Origin: Hippopus hippopus
Lineage: Eukaryota; Mollusca; Bivalvia; Cardiida; Cardiidae
DNA: 64,000 bases
Assembly (NCBI GenBank): GCA_946811185.2
Contig: OX328113.1
Span: forward strand, 23,907,521 to 23,971,520
Direction of reading: 5' to 3'
Position 1 is the first letter of the stretch; every line of letters begins with the position of its first letter. The position numbers and the translations under genes were made by a program. Positions 50,286 through 63,100 of this stretch are shown in pieces. Under the pieces are notes generated by a model, which saw only the letters and a program-made list of their open reading frames with translations, did no database searches and had not been told where the DNA came from.

Positions 50286-50510
50286 CCTTTACTAAACTAT
50301 CTCTGGTTTTTACGACCCAGAGGAAGAAGCCTTCTGAAAACATTTTGGGAAAAGGAGAAAATGCTGGTAACCATCATTTTCTCCTTTTCCCACAATGTTT
50401 TCTACTCTTCTAAAGTCAAGTTTCAATTTTTTCAATCACATTTGTTTTGTCGTCTGCAAGTGCTTTCAATTTGGACAAGTCTAAAATTTTGTCGTTTGGT
50501 AAAGTGTTAA
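50286..50510 (-). mobile_element. MITE family B copy
   Basis: TTAACCCTTTACTAAACTAT. Stem at 50346-50398. AAATTTTGTCGTTTGGTAAA. Confidence 0.88.
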
Positions 50511-50519
50511 TACTTCGGC

Positions 50520-51038
50520 GCTAGAAGTGTTTTTCATGTCGGAGAGCTCTATAACTGAAGTCAGATGTCTGGTAAGGTTGTCCTGCAAACAGTGATCGCG
50601 GATCAGATGAGCAACCATTTGCCTCACTCTATCTGTAAGTCATAGTCTCAACAGAGATAACCTGTTCCGAGTGAGTGAGATCCATGGCTAATTGCAAATG
50701 AAGCTTGTTTCGTGTTAGCCTTAATATAAGCATGAACCCTTGTCTCAGATTTCTTTTTATTTTTTTAGATTGGGTGTTTAAATTGAAAAACTTTACGAAG
50801 CATTGCATCGAATAAAAAAAAAACATTCACGCGCATTCGCTTACTAGAAAGCCATCTTCAACCTTTACTCTACACATGCTTTGTCCTGTCTCGCCATATG
50901 TCCAGATATGCCCAAAAAAGGGTCTATATTCTCGGCCGTATGAACATGTGTATATTTTACGGGAATGTGTCTAGTATGCACCGTATGTATTAACTTCCGG
51001 TTGAGCTGTATTGTGTTTTCGCGTTCACTAAACTGACC
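50520..51038 (+). other. SNRNP40: Region upstream of SNRNP40
   Basis: Probable promoter and 5' UTR. No TATA box or known element recognised. Confidence 0.35.
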
Positions 51039-51146
51039 ATGGACGCAAAGAGAAAAGCGATGGAAGGCGCGCTGGTACCCGCGAAACGTGCCAGAAATGA
51101 ACTAGTCGCAGTGAGCAACAACCAAAAAGCTCTCGTACAGCATGGG
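51039..51146 (+). CDS. SNRNP40: SNRNP40 exon 1
   Basis: Encodes 36 residues including [14 protein letters not shown]. Donor GTAATT is followed by a run of about 20 T. Confidence 0.92.
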
Positions 51147-54100
51147 GTAATTTTTTTTTTTTTTTTTTTTATCTTCTCTTTCATTGTCGATCAAATTGAC
51201 AAATGTTTCTTGAGTGTCAGTGATGAGACTGAATCGATTTGCCTGTATCCCATTACATACTTATGCAGGAGAAAAGCATGCAATCTGTGAATAAGTGGCG
51301 ATTTATAGAATCCTTAAACGGGTAATTATAATATCTGATCGTTCTGAGAACGAAATGGGGAGGAAATTGGGAAAGCTGTAATCTCCTTAGATCCACAGGT
51401 GAACGATGAGCGACATTGTCTCAAATCATATATTACTCACTAATACACAGAAAGGTAAACAACTCATAATGTATTTTCAATACCCTAGTCAGGGATTTCA
51501 AGCCATTTACAAGTCATTTTACTATCAGTATTGACATCCATAGTACCAATGGATAGGGGAAGCATTATTTTACAAGGAGCTATGACATTAAGACTGTGGG
51601 AAAATAAAAGTTTACTGACCAAATGAAGTTAGATTATTAGCGAACTGTAAATGTCTATATATTGAGTGTTTACTCCAAAAAGACATTTTTAGACTTGTCC
51701 AAATTTTAAGCCTTAGCAGGTGACAAATCAGATGCGTCTAATATAATGGGATATATTTTTGAAAGAATAGAAAACACTGTGTGAAAAGGAAAGAATGCTG
51801 GTCAGCAGCATGTTCCCCTTTTCCCACAATTTTTCAATTGGCCTCTTTCTCAGGGTCATTAAAACTTGGCATCGCATGGTAAAGGGCTAAACTTGCTTGT
51901 TTTATAGGGTATTCAAAGATTGTCAAACCTACAGGCCCCAATAATGTTGTTGTCTGGACATGAAGGAGAGATATTTTGTTGTAAATTTTCCCCTGATGGG
52001 AAAATGCTAGCATCAGCAGGATTTGATAGACTTATCTGTAAGTACGAAACAAACTTTTGATATTATTTTTTTTAAATTCCATTGATATATGCAGAGTTCC
52101 CGATCACGCAAAATCGTGCATGAAACACATATGCATGAAATAAAAAACGTACAAAATTGCAAACCTATACGTGAAATCACACACAAAAAATACGGACGAA
52201 GATCGCAAAAAAATAGGAAATGCTTGCATAGAACGGTTCATGTAAAAGTGATTTTCGGAAAATGTAAATCATAAGGAAAAGTTTGGGATTTCCAGCTTTC
52301 TATTTTTAGAACATTTACATGGTCTGCGTACTTGGTCTTTACCGTTGTGATCAATAATTGCAGACTGGGACTCGTTTGTTTCCAAAAAATATCTGTGACT
52401 CAGCTCTCCTTTCTTTAACACAGTCTATGAAAAAGCGTTTTGTCGACGTCAACGCCTTTTGTCTGTAAACTAACATTGGGTAATAGCTCAGAAACGTTGT
52501 ACTTTGGAAGCTTTCGTTTTTCAGAATTCGAGTTCACGTAAGCAAGCAAGGTACACTAGTCGAAGTCCATTCAAAACGTAGGAAACAGAATTCATATTGA
52601 GTACAGTAGTCACCAGCCAGACTTCGGCATTGACTCTCTTGTACAAAAGGCATGTGAAAAAATGAGCATAAAGACTACTAGTTAACACTTTGCCAAACAA
52701 TTCTTTTACTGTTAGTTACATGTAAAAATCTACATTCGCTTAGTAGATCTATATGATTTTTCTTCACCTGAAAGAGAAAGGGGCATTTAAGAAAACGATT
52801 TAGAGTTGTAGGCATAGATCTACTAGTTTTTCTGAATTTGTACCCCCATTTTTTTTCATATACCCCCATTTTTCAATTGCAGGGGTACAAAACCCCCAAA
52901 TAAAAATTTCAGTGGGAACACTGTATATGAGTCATATTCTGGCAAAAGGGGGCTAAATGCATCCCCATATTGGATGATACCAGGCAAGTCATCACAGTAT
53001 TATGGATCCACAAAATCAGTTTAGTCTTATAATTGGCTTGATCTTGAGGAAGAATGGTCCATTGCCATGCAGAAAATTTACAAATTTAGCAAGAAATTTA
53101 GACCAATGTCAGCCTATGCTGACATGGCTCATTTATATATATATATGAGTCATGCTCTGTGAGTAGGGGCCAAGCCCCGGTAGCTCAACTGGTAGCATGC
53201 AGGACTTGAGAACACAGGGTCCAGGGTTCGATCCCTGGCTATGACCCCTGGCTCGGCCAATTTCTTTCCGAGGATTGACAAGAGTCACTGCGACAGGATT
53301 CATTCCTCTTCCACCGCTGACCATTGTTTCGACGATGATTATGTGGGAAAGCAGCCAGTGGCTTGGAAAGAAAATTGTGTGGAGTACTGGTAGAAGAGAC
53401 TCCAGGAAAGCATGGATAGGTGCACTGGCCGCTGCGATATAACTGAAATCATGTTGAAAACGGTGTTAAACACCATACAATCAATCAATCTGTGAATAGG
53501 GGGCTGAATGCATCTGCAAAAACATCAACCCAGATGAGCCTTCACAGTCCTTGCAGGCTGACCTGCATGGAAACTTTTTGCTGTTGATCAATTTTCAGCT
53601 TGTCAAAGGATTAGTGTATTTAATGGTTCATTAATTTTGGTTTTTAGACAAACTGGATTTTATGAATCCACAATACTGTGATGAACTGCTTGGTACCATG
53701 CATTATGCATTTAACCCCATTTTTCCAGAGCATTGCTCATTAAGTTTTTTTTTTCTTTCCTTTTTTCAAAACACATTACTACCAACATATAACAGTTTTC
53801 ATTCTACAGCTTGAAAACTTTATGGCATTATTTCTTCACTCTTTCCCAAACAACAAAATATTGGACTTAGCCAATTTGAAAGCATTTGCAGATGACAATT
53901 TGAATGTGGCTCAACTGATGGAATTCGTGTTGGACAGGGTAGAAAACATTGTGCGAAAAGGAGAAAATGCTGGTTACCAGCATTTTATCCTTTTCCCACA
54001 ATGTTTTCAAAAGGCTTCTTCCTTAGGGTCGTTAAAACTCGAGATTGTGTGGTAAAGGGTTAACCAAATGACATAAACATGCCCAAATTAAAACCCTTTG

Positions 54101-57100
54101 CTGACAAAAAGATAACCGAGACTGAAAAAATGAAATTTGTCTTTGGTAGTGTAGAAAACATTGTGGGAAAAGGAGAAAATGTTAGTTACCAACATTTTCT
54201 CCTTTTCCAACTTTTTTTCAAAAATTTTTTTTTAAGGGGTAATTTAAATCTTGCATTACTATATTTCTCCTAATAAAAGTGCCCTCCCTAATAGTAGCTG
54301 CTCCCCCCCCCCCCCCAAAAAAAAAAAAAAACCCTAATATCATGATAACCTAATATACATTAGTTGATTAAAATGACAATATTTGAAGAATTTAATGAAT
54401 ATTTCCTCTGATTTGATTAATATTTCCTCTTAACAAACACTAAAACACAAGGAAATACAAAATTGGGCAGACTCTTTGCTTTGCAAATTGGATACTAAAT
54501 AAAGTCTCCCTATATATGTTTTGCATAGCTCCTGGGAACTTTTATGAGGAGAAATATGGTGTTTGTTAAAGAGTTAAACATTGACTGTCAAAAGTAAATT
54601 TCCATTTTCCAGTGTATTTAGGTATTAAATATTAACTCTTTAACCCTTTACCACACAATCCCGACTTTTAACGACCCTGTAGGCTGAGAAAGAAGCCTTT
54701 TGAAAATATTGCAGGAAAAGGAGAAAATGCTGGTAACCAGCATTTTCTCCTTTTCCCACAATGTTTTCTACTCTTCTAAAGTCAAGTTTCAATTTTTGAG
54801 TCACTTTTATTTTGTCGTCTGCAAATGCTTTCAATTTGGACCAGTCTAAAATTTTGTCGTTTGGTAAGGAGTTAAGAGACAACAAAATTTTCAGAGAGGT
54901 AGAATGCAAAGCATTTGCAGATTATAAATTTGATTTTTCTCAGACTGCAGGATTTGCCCTTGAAAAGGTAGAAACCTTAGGTTTGTTTCTCAGACTGCAG
55001 GAAAAGGTAGAAAACTTAGGTTTGCTCGGTGAAGGATTAATTTATTTGAATATTCATATTGTAACGGCATATTTTTAAAGTGGTCAAAGCAGTTTTGTTT
55101 GACTCAGAGGGCCCCCCCCCCCCCTTTACCCTTTTTCTTTTTTAACCTGGTAGCTCAGTCGGTAACATCCAGTGCCTAATAAACCCAACTGACATTTTGT
55201 ATGAGTCCTAAGTACCAGTAAAGAGATTTCAGATTTTTTTTTTGCGCATGATTTCTCAGCAAAGGCGGACAGTGTAGATCAGTTATCAGACTGCACATTT
55301 TGTGCTGTCTAATCTTGATCTACATTGTTCTCAAAAGCAACTATAGTTGTGATAGGGGCTTTAAGAGTTAATTCTTTCAATTAGACACATGTACATTTTA
55401 GTCTTTCTAAATGAAATATATCTGTTTAAACAGATTTCTGGAATGTATACGGGGATTGTGAAAACTACGCAATACTGAAGGGTCATGCAGGTGCCATTAT
55501 GGAGCTACAGTTTTCAACTGACGGAACGTAAGATGACTTATTACACTATGTGCTGTGGTTTTAAACTCTTTGACTTTTTCATTTATAGATATTTTCGCAA
55601 TTACCTACATTTTGAGGAAAAAGAAAAATAAATTTAAACAGCTAGATAGATAAATTAGATCTTACCTTTCTTCATTTACAAGAATAGTTATTTTCTAAGA
55701 ACTGAGGTCGTATTCACCAACTATTCTAGGTTAGAAAACTAACACAATTTCTGATTGGCTAAAACAAATTAGCAAATCATTGCTAAAGTATTTCGTTCAG
55801 CCAATCAGAACCTGCATTACTTTCCAAATTGGATAATTCTTGAGATTTAGACTAGGAATATTATCAAGATTGGTTGATGAATATGGGCCCTGGACAGATG
55901 ATTATCATCAGTGATACGAAACTCAAAATTGGTTGATCATGAAACATGTTATTTTCACTGATAGTCAAGTCTACAAGTCTAAAACTCTGTGCTTGTTGGT
56001 ATTGAGCTCTGAACGTCAAGATAGTTTTGTCAGTGGGAGATGTTTCCCAGAATGAGGAAATTCTTTGTAAGCCATACTATGGTACAGTGCTTCCTCGACA
56101 TCAGAAATACCTATGAGAATATCAAACTTTCTCTACTTCAGTTGTCTTAATTAACTCTTTACTAAACGACAAAATTTTAGACAAGTCAAAAGTGAAAGCA
56201 CTTCCAGCCAACAAAATAAATGTGACTCAAAAAATTGAAATTTGTAATAGGAAGGGTAGGAAACTTTGTGGGAAAAAAGAGAAAATACTGGTTAGTAACA
56301 GCACAGAGAAGTCGTCAAATAAACCCTGTCTGGTTACCAGCATTTTCTTCTCTTTTTCACAAAGTTTTCAACCCTTTTACAGATAGTTCCTATTATATGG
56401 CTCCATTTGATTTGTTGACTGCCAGTGCTTTTTATATTGGGGGAGTAAAAATTTTGTTGTTTGGTAAAAGTTAAAAAGCAAATGAAAACATTATAAAAAT
56501 GATAGAAATGTAGTGAAAATGAAATACAGTAAAACCTTGATAATTTGAAGTCCCAAGAGGACAAGCAAAATATTCGAATTATCGCGGTTTTCGAATTATC
56601 CAAAATATCCGTGGAAAACATAAATTCCGTTCCGGATCGGCAAGTAAAGTAAACATCTACAACCCCTGAGCAATAAAACCGCGTTTTTTTCCCCTTTTTT
56701 CATAATATTCAAAGAATATCATATCAAATGGGTTATTTTCTCTAAATGCAGCGGATCTGACCACATGAGTTCTTGGAAATAAGTCATGTTAAAATTCCTT
56801 TCATTCTGTATAGTATTGGAAAGGTCGGTGCTCTAGTTTTTCTTTAAAATTGGTAAAATTTGCCCTGTTGTATTCGCCCCCATTAACTGTCACCCAACAG
56901 GAGGGAAAGCGCATTATTAATTTTTTGACCGAAGAAAACAGCAGAAGGTAGGATATAATATGGTATCGAAACTATTTAGGCCTACACGTATATGGATTTA
57001 AGTTCCTTGGACACAGATGTTTCAATGAAATATGTCTGAATATGGCGATTTGAAAAGTGTTGAAAATGATCGAAGAATGAAGGCAGGAAAACCCGATGCT

Positions 57101-60100
57101 AAAAATAGATAGACATGAAAAATTATAAAAATGATAAAAAATGAGAGACATCCTCTGATCACAAACGCTTTATACTGTCTTTTTAGCGTCAATAATGACT
57201 TTGAACATGTGATGTATGCACATACGGCAAAAAAAAGAAGTCAGGGATAGAATCAGTTGTCTAATCAGGAATGAAATACTCGAGTGATTTTATAGAATGA
57301 AATATCAAACAACATAATCGATGGAGGGGGTTGTGGAAGCAAACATGTCAAACTTAACATAATTAACCTCTTATTATCAAATCAAAGTCAACTCCTTTTC
57401 AAAATCTTGGTATTGTATTGTAGTATGAATCTCCGGTAGTAATTGTCATAGATTGTGCAACTTACACTACACTGTAGACGGGCTGACGCCAAAAATTCCT
57501 TTGCTAGGAAAGGTGTGAAAACAAATAATTGAGAGGTGAGAAAATAATGTGTTCGAATTAACAATCAATTTAAAGAGACAAATTGATGACAGGGACCAAC
57601 ACATGTGTTTGAATTTTCAGATTATCGAGACTCAAAATTACCAATCTATTTTTGGTGCTATATAGTGGAGTTTTTGCCAGGACTATGGAAATTTCTCGAA
57701 AAATATGGGGTCCTTGAATGTTCGAGATTGGAAATATCGAGGTTTTTTACTGTATAATAATAAAGTGATACAGAAGTAATAAAATTAAACTGGCAGGAAA
57801 TGGGTTGCATCATTCTAGTTTCCTGAATAGCTTGAAATGTAGATATGCTGAACAAGCCTTGCTACTAGACCTTTCTGTTTAGCTTAGGAAAATATTTCAG
57901 GAAAAAGAGAAAATGCTAGTTACTAACTGTTACTAGGTAAAGGTAAATTTCCATCATTTGATGGATCATTTAAATTGTATTCTGCAAATGCTTTCAATTT
58001 TCGAAAATCTAAAATTTTATCATTTTGTAAAGGGATCACTAATTAACTGTCGATATTTTGTTTTTGTAGATCAATGGTGACAGCTGCCACAGACAAGACA
58101 TTGTCGTTATGGGATGCGGATGTGGGAGAGAGAATTAAAAAGTTCAAAGGTCACAACAGTTTTGTAAACACATGCAGTATAGCACGGAGAGGTCCCCAGT
58201 TAGTGTGTAGCGGTAGTGATGATGGCACAATCAAGGTAATCTGTCCATATCTCGATCATTCCTTGACCATTTGCCAAGCTTCGATAGCTCAGTCGGTAGC
58301 GTACAGGACTTGAGAACAGGGAGTTGTGGGTTCGATCCCCAGCTCGGCCCATTTCTTTCTGAGGATTGATGATACTCATTGCGACAGGATTCATTCCTCT
58401 GTCACAGCTGGCCATTGTTTTGACAATGGTTATGTGGGAAAGCAGCCAGAGTGCTTAATGTACCGTATCTCCGTGATGCATTTTACCAAGCAAAACTTCA
58501 CATCATTAGAGATCCATTTTGTCTAACAACACACTGGATCTGGAGGTATAATGGTCCCTTGACATGCAGAAAATAGGCGAATAGCAAAAAGTTTCGGCCT
58601 AGGTCAGCCTGCGTGAACTGCGCAGGCCGACCTGGGTTGATACTTTTTGTAGATGCATTGAGCCTCCTTTTCATAGAGCATGACTCATATATTTCAGCAA
58701 AGCAGGTGGTGTAGATCGGAGATTAGACTGCATGTTTTGTGCAGTCTGATCTTGATCTACTCTGGCCGCTATGGCAAGTATATTTGCAAAAGGTGCTTCA
58801 AGGGTTAACAAACAATCCTGTGGCTTTACAACCCCAAAGTACAATGCCTGTGAAACCATTTTGGGAAAAGGAGCTATCTCCCTTTCCTACCAGCAAGCCC
58901 AGTAGCTTAGTCATTGACACACAGGAGTTGCAACAAGGGGATGAGTGGTTCTAATACTCTGTACATCTGATTTCTTTGCAAGTGTTGATTATAGTAATTG
59001 CAATAGGAATCATTCCTTTCTCAAGGTTGATCTATGTCTTGATGTCTGGTGGGGTAGCTCAGTGTTTAGCATATCTGACCTGTAATCTCGTGGTTTGAGG
59101 TTCAATACACGGTTTAAGGCAAACTTTCTCTATCACGATTTTTCGCCTCTCACCCCTGATGCATGTGAGAAAAGCAGTGAGTGGCTTGGAAAGAAAGTTT
59201 TTTCAGTGCTTCTTTGAGAAAGCCAGAAACACATGCGTAGGTGGACTGACCACTGTGATATGACCCAAGCTATTAAAATGGTGTCAAACTCCAGTACAAA
59301 CAAACAAACAATGTTTTGATGATAGCTGTAATGTAGTAGCACTGGTAAAAAGAAACACCAGGAAAGCTTGGATAGGTGCACTGGCCGCTACAATATAGCT
59401 GACATAGTGTTGAAAACAGGTTTAAGCATCATACAATACATTTACTTTTACTACCATGCCTTCTTTATTGTTCGGTAAGACATTTTCGTTTCCTTCAAAT
59501 ATGTCTTCTTTTTGTAACTTATACTAAAAAAACTAATATGTCTTAAAATAGACCAGTATGTGATAACCCCTGGATGGATGGATGGATGGACGGATGGATG
59601 TGATGGATGGATGGATGTGATGGATGGGTGGATGGATGTGATGGATGGATGTGATGGATGGATGGATGGATGTGATGGATGGATGGATGGATGGATGGAT
59701 GGATGGATGGATGTGATGGATGGATGGATGTGATGGGTGGATGGATGGATGTGATGGATGGATGGATGGATGACATAAAGGCACTTTACATTAGATGAAA
59801 TGGACATGATAATGAAATTATGTCGAATTATATTTATATACAAAGGATTTTATAAAAATTAGGTTTAGAAATCCCGTATTTCCATTGTGGTCATTGAAAT
59901 AAAAAACAGCGTGACATGAGAACATGCCTCATAATTGACAAAATCACAGTTTATCAAATATGATTTATCACAACTTATGACTTATCACAGTTAAATGACT
60001 ATTTTCGAAACCTTAACCCATTACCACACAATCCCGACTTTTTACAACCCCGTAAAAGACAGTCTTTGAAAACATTGTGGGAAAAGGAGAAAATGCTGGT

Positions 60101-63100
60101 AACCAGCATTTTCTCCTTTTCCCACAGTTTTTTTCTAGACTATCTGATACAAATCCAGTCATTTGTGCAATATAAATTTTGTAGTCTGCAAGTGCTTTCA
60201 AATTGGACCTGACATGAAATATTGCTGTTCAGGAAAGAGTTAAGAGTTAACCTTTTATCACACAATCATGAGTTTTAACAACCCTTAACTCTTTACCAAA
60301 ACATCAAAATTTTAGACTCAACTAAATTGAAAGCATTTGCAGATGACAATTTACATGTGCCTTTAATGATGGAATTTGTCTTCAGTAGGGTAAAAAGCAG
60401 TGTGGGAAAAGGAGAAAATGATGGTTACCAGCATTTTCTCTTTTTCCAAAAATATTTTCAAAAAGCCTTTTCGCCAGGGTCGTTAAAACTCAGGATTGTG
60501 TGGTGAAGGGTTAAAAGTAGACCTTTTGAAAACATTACTGGAAAAGGAGAAAATGCTGGTAACCAGCATTTTTTCCTTTTCCCGCAATGTTTTCTAGACT
60601 ATTGATACAAATCCCATCATTTGTGCCATATTAATTGTGTCATCTGCAAGTGCTTTCAAATTGGACCCGCCTAAAATATTTTCGTTTTGGAAAGAGTTAA
60701 AGTGCTGAACCTGGCTTCAACACTTACCAAACGACAAAAGTATCTTTAGACTTTTCCAAATTGAAAGCATTTGGAGAAAGCATAATAAATTTGACTGAAA
60801 AATTGGAATATGTTTTGTTTAAGGGTAGAAAACATTGAGAAAAGGAGAATAAGCTATAGAGGCCACATTGTCAGTTGAATATATCCACGAGGAAAAACAG
60901 CCACAAATATCCTTATTTTAAGGTTTCCGCAAGAATATGTAACATAGAGTAGCAGACTGTGTAGATCAAAGATCAGACTGCACGTTCTGTGCAGTCTGAT
61001 CTTGATCTACACAGTTTGCAAAACAACTTTTGTTAGTTCCAGGGCCTCACAGGTTGAGTGGTAACCGCTCATCAGAGGCTATTTGGAAAATTGGATTTCT
61101 GCTTATCAATTTATTGAATGGTTTTCAACAGTCACGGCGACAGCTCACATTTTCGTGTACATGTCCTGAATCTTACAAACCAATACATGTAACTTCACTG
61201 TCAGCTTGCTTGGCAGACCAACTCTGATGTTCCTCGCCCCTGCTCATTTTATCAAGAAACCCCATAAAAATATTGCACATTTGATTATATCAAGCTTCTT
61301 TTTCACTCCTCACTATCATCGATAAACACTGCTCCACAGAATAGCTTTTCAGAACTTTGAGTCCTTTGATATTGATTTATCAGTGTGTGTATATGGTATT
61401 TGTGTACTAAAAATAGATACAGCATATCTAAAAATAGAAACGTTGACTTGCGTACATGTCTTTGTGTAGATTTTTAGCTGTCTATTTTGTGTCATTAACA
61501 AAAAATATTTTGACTGATATTTGAATAAGTTGAGAACAATTTCGGAAACAAATTTTATTTTGAACATAAAATGTCACTCTTGCTTTAAAAATTGTATAAC
61601 ACATTTGCTACAAATCTTTATGCAGAACAATGTAATGCAAATTATACAACCTGTTTATTACACATATTAAAACTGTCAATGTTTATAAACCAGAAAATAC
61701 ACACTTCTAGTGGGAGATCCGGAGGTTGTGGGTTATCAATTCAATTCTACCCCCACACCGTATTTGATCTCTCTTTTTTTTTTCCTTCTTCAAGGTGAAT
61801 TTTGTGATCTTGCTGTGTTTGGGTATCCTTATGTCGTCTGACGTGCTAACCTTGTGACTGAGAGCACATTTCAGACACGAAAGAGTCTGAATTCTGTTCT
61901 ATACTGATTTGGAAGTTCAGCTGAAAAGGCAACTTATTATTAATTTAATGAACTTTTGACTTGGCCATTTTAAACTCTTCACCAAACAACAAAATTTTGG
62001 ACTGAACCAAGTTGAAAGCATTTGCAAACAACAAATTAAATGTTGCCAGATTAATGACTTCTGTCTCTGTTAAAGTAGAAAACATTGTGGAAAAAGGAGA
62101 AAATGCTGTTTACCAGCATTTTCTCCTTTTCCAACTATGTTTTCCCACAATGTTTTCAAAAGCCGTCTCTTTCAGGGTTGTTATAAGTCTGGACTGTGTG
62201 GTAGAGGGTTAAGTAGATTAGCACATCTGCCATTTCAAAGGATATGACGTATGTGTGTTTGATTGCAAACTATTTGCCGCTCTAATCCACTTGACCAGCC
62301 ATTGTCTTCAGTATATCATTAAATGAAACAAACTACTATCAGTGATAATATTATTAACAAGTTTGTTAATTGACAGCACACTTAACACATTTTAAAAATC
62401 ATCAAACAACCATACTTCCATTTACCTGAAATTGAAACTTTTCTTAGACTTACGCCTTTCTGTTGATTCAGGCAATCTACTAATACTTCAAAGTGCTTGT
62501 AATTCAGTGTAAGATATTATGGAATATGCTGTTGAGACGACTTAACTAGCCTTATGAAAACAATAAGCATCTTTAATTCTATTAATCTTTGGCAAAACTG
62601 AGGTTTATGAGATATTTCATTCTTTCTCACTGAAGATCAAAACTTTGATAAATAAGTATTACATTGTCCATAGCCCCCGAAATTCAGTTTTTGTATATTA
62701 ATATCCATGTTAAAATTAGTGAAAGCATCTCAAAATTCCTTTACCCAGAATTCATCATTGGTAAAAACATATGATAGGAACATTTTCCCAAAATTTTATT
62801 GAGAGAAACAGTCATGACAGCACAATTTAAGTAGCCTCTCTGCTATATTGTATATGTACATATCACAGTTGTTTGGGAGCCCATAGCAACAGTAACAAAG
62901 GAAGTCATTTTTTGCACGACGATGATGCAGTCTATCCATGGATCCATGTATTATGTGATGACTTGCTTGAAACAATGCACCCAGAGATGCAGTAGACCTT
63001 GTGCGCACTCTTGTGTGCACTCTAGAGGGCACATTTTCTGTCAGAAACTCAGGAAAATTGATCAAAATGATACTCTTTATAATATTTTGAACAATTTTGA

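Noticed and set aside
53822..54273. Recurring ORFs with [21 protein letters not shown]
   Set aside because: The peptide is the translated family B hairpin, in many unrelated places and frames. It is not a protein family.
59451..59843. Long - strand ORFs rich in HPSIHPSI
   Set aside because: They are translations of the GGAT/GTGAT microsatellite.
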